The position numbers and the translations under genes are program-made. From Falsarthrobacter nasiphocae (lineage in GTDB: Bacteria; Actinomycetota; Actinomycetes; Actinomycetales; Micrococcaceae), in contig NZ_JAVDUI010000001.1 of the NCBI RefSeq assembly GCF_031456275.1, positions 682,001-746,000 of the forward strand: 64,000 nucleotides of DNA, read 5' to 3'. Below, one piece after another: positions 61,836-64,000 of this stretch. The notes under the pieces are model-generated. The model made no database searches and was not told the DNA's origin. It saw only the letters and a list, made by a program, of their open reading frames with translations. Each line of letters opens with the position of its first letter. The first letter of the stretch is position 1.

Positions 61836-63374
61836 GTGAACACGAGCCATGCCCTGAATATCGCCGTCGTCGCCCTCTATCTCCTGGCGATGCTCGCCTT
61901 TGGCGCGTGGGGGCGGAAACGCACCCAGAACCAGGCGGACTACCTCGTGGCTGGCCGCCGCCTGGGCCCGTTCCTGTACATGGGAACCATGGCCGCCGTC
62001 GTCCTCGGCGGCGCATCCACCGTGGGCGGCGTGGGCCTCGGATACCGCATGGGCCTGTCCGGGATGTGGCTCGTCGTCGCCATCGGCGTGGGCGTGCTCC
62101 TGCTCAGCCTCTGCTTCTCCGGGATGATCTCCCGACTGCGGATCTACACCGTCTCCGACATGCTCGCGCTGCGATACGGCCCCCGTGCCACCCGCGCGTC
62201 CGGGATCGTCATGCTGCTCTACACGGTGGCCCTCGCCGTGACGAGCACCGGCGCCTACGCGACGGTCCTCCACGTGCTCCTCGGGTGGGACCGGTGGCTG
62301 TGCGTCCTCCTCGGGGGCGCGGTCGTGCTCGTCTACTCGGTGGTCGGCGGCATGTGGTCCATCACGCTCGCGGATCAGGCTCAGTTCTTCATCAAGACCA
62401 TCGGCATCTTCTTCCTCATGCTGCCCATCGTCCTCAGCCAGGCCGGGGGCTTCGCGGGCGTCCGCGAGCGCCTGGGCGACGAGGCATTCCGCCTCGTGGG
62501 CACGGCGGAGCATGGGGCCGACGCCGGGACGATCCTCACCTGGTTCCTCGTCTACACCCTCGGCCTCCTCATTGGACAGGACATCTGGCAGCGCGTCTTC
62601 ACCGCGCGCTCGCCCCGCGTGGCCACGTTCGGCGGCGCCGCGGCCGGCGTCTACTGCATCCTCTACGGCGCAGCGGGCGCGCTCATCGGCATGGGCGCCA
62701 AGGCGGTGCTCGGGGACGGCATCGTGGCCCGGGACGACGTCTACGCCGAGGTTGCCAATCGCCTCCTTCCTGCGGGACTCGGCGGCTTCGTCCTTGCCGC
62801 TGGCATCGCCGCCATGATGTCGACGGCGTCTGGCGCGCTCATCGCGGCCGCCACGGTGGCGAAGAACGACGTTGTGCCGCTCGTGACGGGCCGGGCCTCC
62901 CTCTCCGAGTCCACGGCTGAGGGCGGTTCGGCGGAGGCCCACGACGAGATCTCCGGGAACCGGGCGTGGGTCCTGGGCCTCGGCCTCCTCGTGACCGCGA
63001 TCTCCGCCCTCATGGCGCTGTCCTCGGGCGGCGGCGATGTCGTCGTGGCGTGCCTGACCGTGGCGTACGACCTGCTCGTCGGTGGCCTCCTCGTGGCGAT
63101 CGTCGGCGGCTTCGTGTGGAAGCGCGGCACGGGCGCGGGCGCCACCGCTGCAATGATCGGCGGCATGCTGGCGACGGTCGCGGCCATGGCGGCGTACGCG
63201 GTCAAGCTCGGCTCTGCGCTGGACGGGATCCTCGCGAACGAGCCCATCTACTGGGGCCTCGGCGTCTCGCTTGCCCTCTATGTGATTGTTTCTCTGCTCA
63301 CCCCCGTCACCGCGGAGCCGATCCGCGCGGAGTGGCGCGCCCGCCTCAGCCGGTCCCATTCAGCAACCCGGTAG
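61836..63374 (+). CDS. Sodium:solute symporter family protein
   Basis: About 512 residues, roughly 13 helices, of the SSS family (PF00474). It has NQADYLVAGRRLGPFLYMGTMAAVVLGGASTVGGVGLGYRMGLSGMW, the family's N-terminal signature, SVVGGMWSITLADQAQFFIKTIGIF and, near the sodium site, GLGGFVLAAGIAAMMSTASGALIAAATV. GTG 61833 and 61836 are both in frame. It lies 38 nt after the APC gene on the same strand and may share its transcript. Solute unknown; putrescine, urea or guanidino acids are plausible from context. Confidence 0.88.
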   Translation: MNTSHALNIAVVALYLLAMLAFGAWGRKRTQNQADYLVAGRRLGPFLYMGTMAAVVLGGASTVGGVGLGYRMGLSGMWLVVAIGVGVLLLSLCFSGMISRLRIYTVSDMLALRYGPRATRASGIVMLLYTVALAVTSTGAYATVLHVLLGWDRWLCVLLGGAVVLVYSVVGGMWSITLADQAQFFIKTIGIFFLMLPIVLSQAGGFAGVRERLGDEAFRLVGTAEHGADAGTILTWFLVYTLGLLIGQDIWQRVFTARSPRVATFGGAAAGVYCILYGAAGALIGMGAKAVLGDGIVARDDVYAEVANRLLPAGLGGFVLAAGIAAMMSTASGALIAAATVAKNDVVPLVTGRASLSESTAEGGSAEAHDEISGNRAWVLGLGLLVTAISALMALSSGGGDVVVACLTVAYDLLVGGLLVAIVGGFVWKRGTGAGATAAMIGGMLATVAAMAAYAVKLGSALDGILANEPIYWGLGVSLALYVIVSLLTPVTAEPIRAEWRARLSRSHSATR

Positions 63375-63394
63375 GCGCTGGGAGGGCCGATTCT

Positions 63395-63560
63395 CAATGT
63401 TTACATGAATATGCTGCGGTCCTTTCGAGGCGCAGTATATTTTAAATATTGGACGTTATTTTTAAGCGGCGCATTTTGGATTCTTATTTAGGTTGACGTT
63501 CTACTCACCTTCCGCCAGAGTTGTTAACGCTGCTCATATTGCTGAGCATGCATCTCTCTA
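63395..63560. other. A+T-rich intergenic region
   Basis: A stretch unlike the rest of the window, with runs such as TATATTTTAAATATT and TTATTTTTAAG. It includes TTGACG at 63493-63498 and an exact dyad TGCTCA-N6-TGAGCA at 63531-63548. It probably carries the promoter and control sites for the secreted protein gene that follows. No ORF seen. Confidence 0.55.
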
Positions 63561-63586
63561 CACCCCAGCTTTTCGGAAGGACCGTG

Positions 63587-64000
63587 ATGACCAACCAGAT
63601 CTCCCGTCGCGCCGTATCCCGCAACGCCGCGTGGGCCGTCCCCGCCATTGCCCTCGCCTCCGCCGCACCGTCCGCATCGGCCTCGCCGGCCCTCCCCGCG
63701 GGCTGCCACCTCACGGACGCCCAGCTCAACGCCGGTGTCTGCGGCACCGACTCCATCCAGGTGCTCGGCGCCCGCTCGTTCAGCACCACGGGCGGCGGCC
63801 TCATCAACGCCACGACGGCCAACAACTTCGGCCTCAAGTCCACCTGCAACTACAAGGGCTCGGTCTCGGTGTACTTCTACGACCCGTCCACCGGGCTCGG
63901 ATCCAAGGTCGCCCCTGCCACCATCCGCCTGGCCGACGGCACCACCTTCACCGGCCGCGCCACCCTCGGCGCCATCGGCAGCGGCATCGCCCAGACCGGC
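63587..64000 (+). CDS. Secreted protein, 3' end outside window
   Basis: 138 codons visible. ATG 63587 follows GGAAGGA; an adjacent GTG is also in frame. The N-terminus has a twin-arginine-containing signal peptide (NQISRRAVSRNAAWAVPAIALASA) with a cleavage site near SASASPA. The mature start has Cys pairs (AGCHLTD, AGVCGTD, KSTCNYK) and Thr/Ser/Gly-rich, beta-type sequence (SFSTTGGGLINATTANNFG). I do not recognise a family; it could be a surface or adhesin-like protein. Confidence 0.75.
   Translation, partial: MTNQISRRAVSRNAAWAVPAIALASAAPSASASPALPAGCHLTDAQLNAGVCGTDSIQVLGARSFSTTGGGLINATTANNFGLKSTCNYKGSVSVYFYDPSTGLGSKVAPATIRLADGTTFTGRATLGAIGSGIAQTG

Overview
The window is high-G+C DNA with the gene content and order of a Micrococcales actinobacterium, most likely Micrococcaceae close to Arthrobacter. 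The clues are the sdhCDAB block next to a mannose-1-phosphate guanylyltransferase and a BmpA-type nucleoside ABC system; a trpS / exonuclease III / folD / purU neighbourhood; a maleylpyruvate-isomerase-like (mycothiol-associated) protein; and frequent GTG starts, some of which look leaderless. It reads as chromosome. I found no rRNA, tRNA, CRISPR array, IS element or prophage.

Layout. 1-3.5 kb (-): nucleoside-type ABC importer (permease cut by the window edge, double ATPase, BmpA lipoprotein). 3.7-8.7 kb (-): MFS carrier, luciferase-like monooxygenase, M20 amidohydrolase, manC. 8.9-12.4 kb (+): sdhCDAB with promoter and terminator. 12.5-13.5 kb (+): VOC protein and DinB-fold protein. 13.6-18.9 kb (-): YihY, 2'-5' RNA ligase-like, trpS, exonuclease III, a membrane protein, folD. 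19-21.2 kb (+): purU and a ThrE-type exporter. 21.3-23.9 kb (-): poxB and a lipoprotein. 24-32 kb (+): membrane esterase, ROK regulator, three-gene monosaccharide ABC operon, Gfo/Idh oxidoreductase. 32.2-36.5 kb (-): Ltp-family protein, PhnA-like zinc ribbon, flavin disulfide oxidoreductase, and a Cys/Met-metabolism PLP-fold protein behind a SAM riboswitch. 36.6-44 kb: purH and purN, separated by an MFS gene and a DUF559 nuclease-like gene, then a DUF6350-type membrane protein. 44.2-49.7 kb: glycosyltransferase, sugar-lactone oxidase, alanine-racemase-fold aldolase/deaminase, succinate-semialdehyde-type dehydrogenase. 49.7-52.9 kb (+): a compact RiPP-like locus. 52.9-56.6 kb (-): MarR / DHA2 efflux / App1-type phosphatase operon. 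56.8-63.4 kb: TPP enzyme and agmatinase (-), facing an APC and an SSS transporter (+). 63.6 kb to the end: a secreted protein cut by the window edge.

Most notable. (1) At 49.75-52.86 kb a near-consensus promoter drives two tiny sibling peptides of 47 and 29 aa that share M-x-D-x-T-x-E-x-R and L-N-x-x-C motifs. They are followed by a radical SAM/SPASM protein and an MFS exporter: a candidate ribosomally made, modified peptide system. The radical SAM cluster motif is CX3CX2G instead of CX3CX2C, one base from the canonical form. (2) A SAM riboswitch precedes a cystathionine-synthase-like protein that lacks the PLP-binding lysine (Gly192) and part of the N-terminal substrate/PLP region. (3) A pair of related palindromic elements lies at two convergent gene junctions. 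(4) Imperfect 41-bp direct repeats flank the DUF559 gene that helps split purN from purH. (5) Matching operator-like sites sit in front of the ROK gene and the sugar ABC operon.
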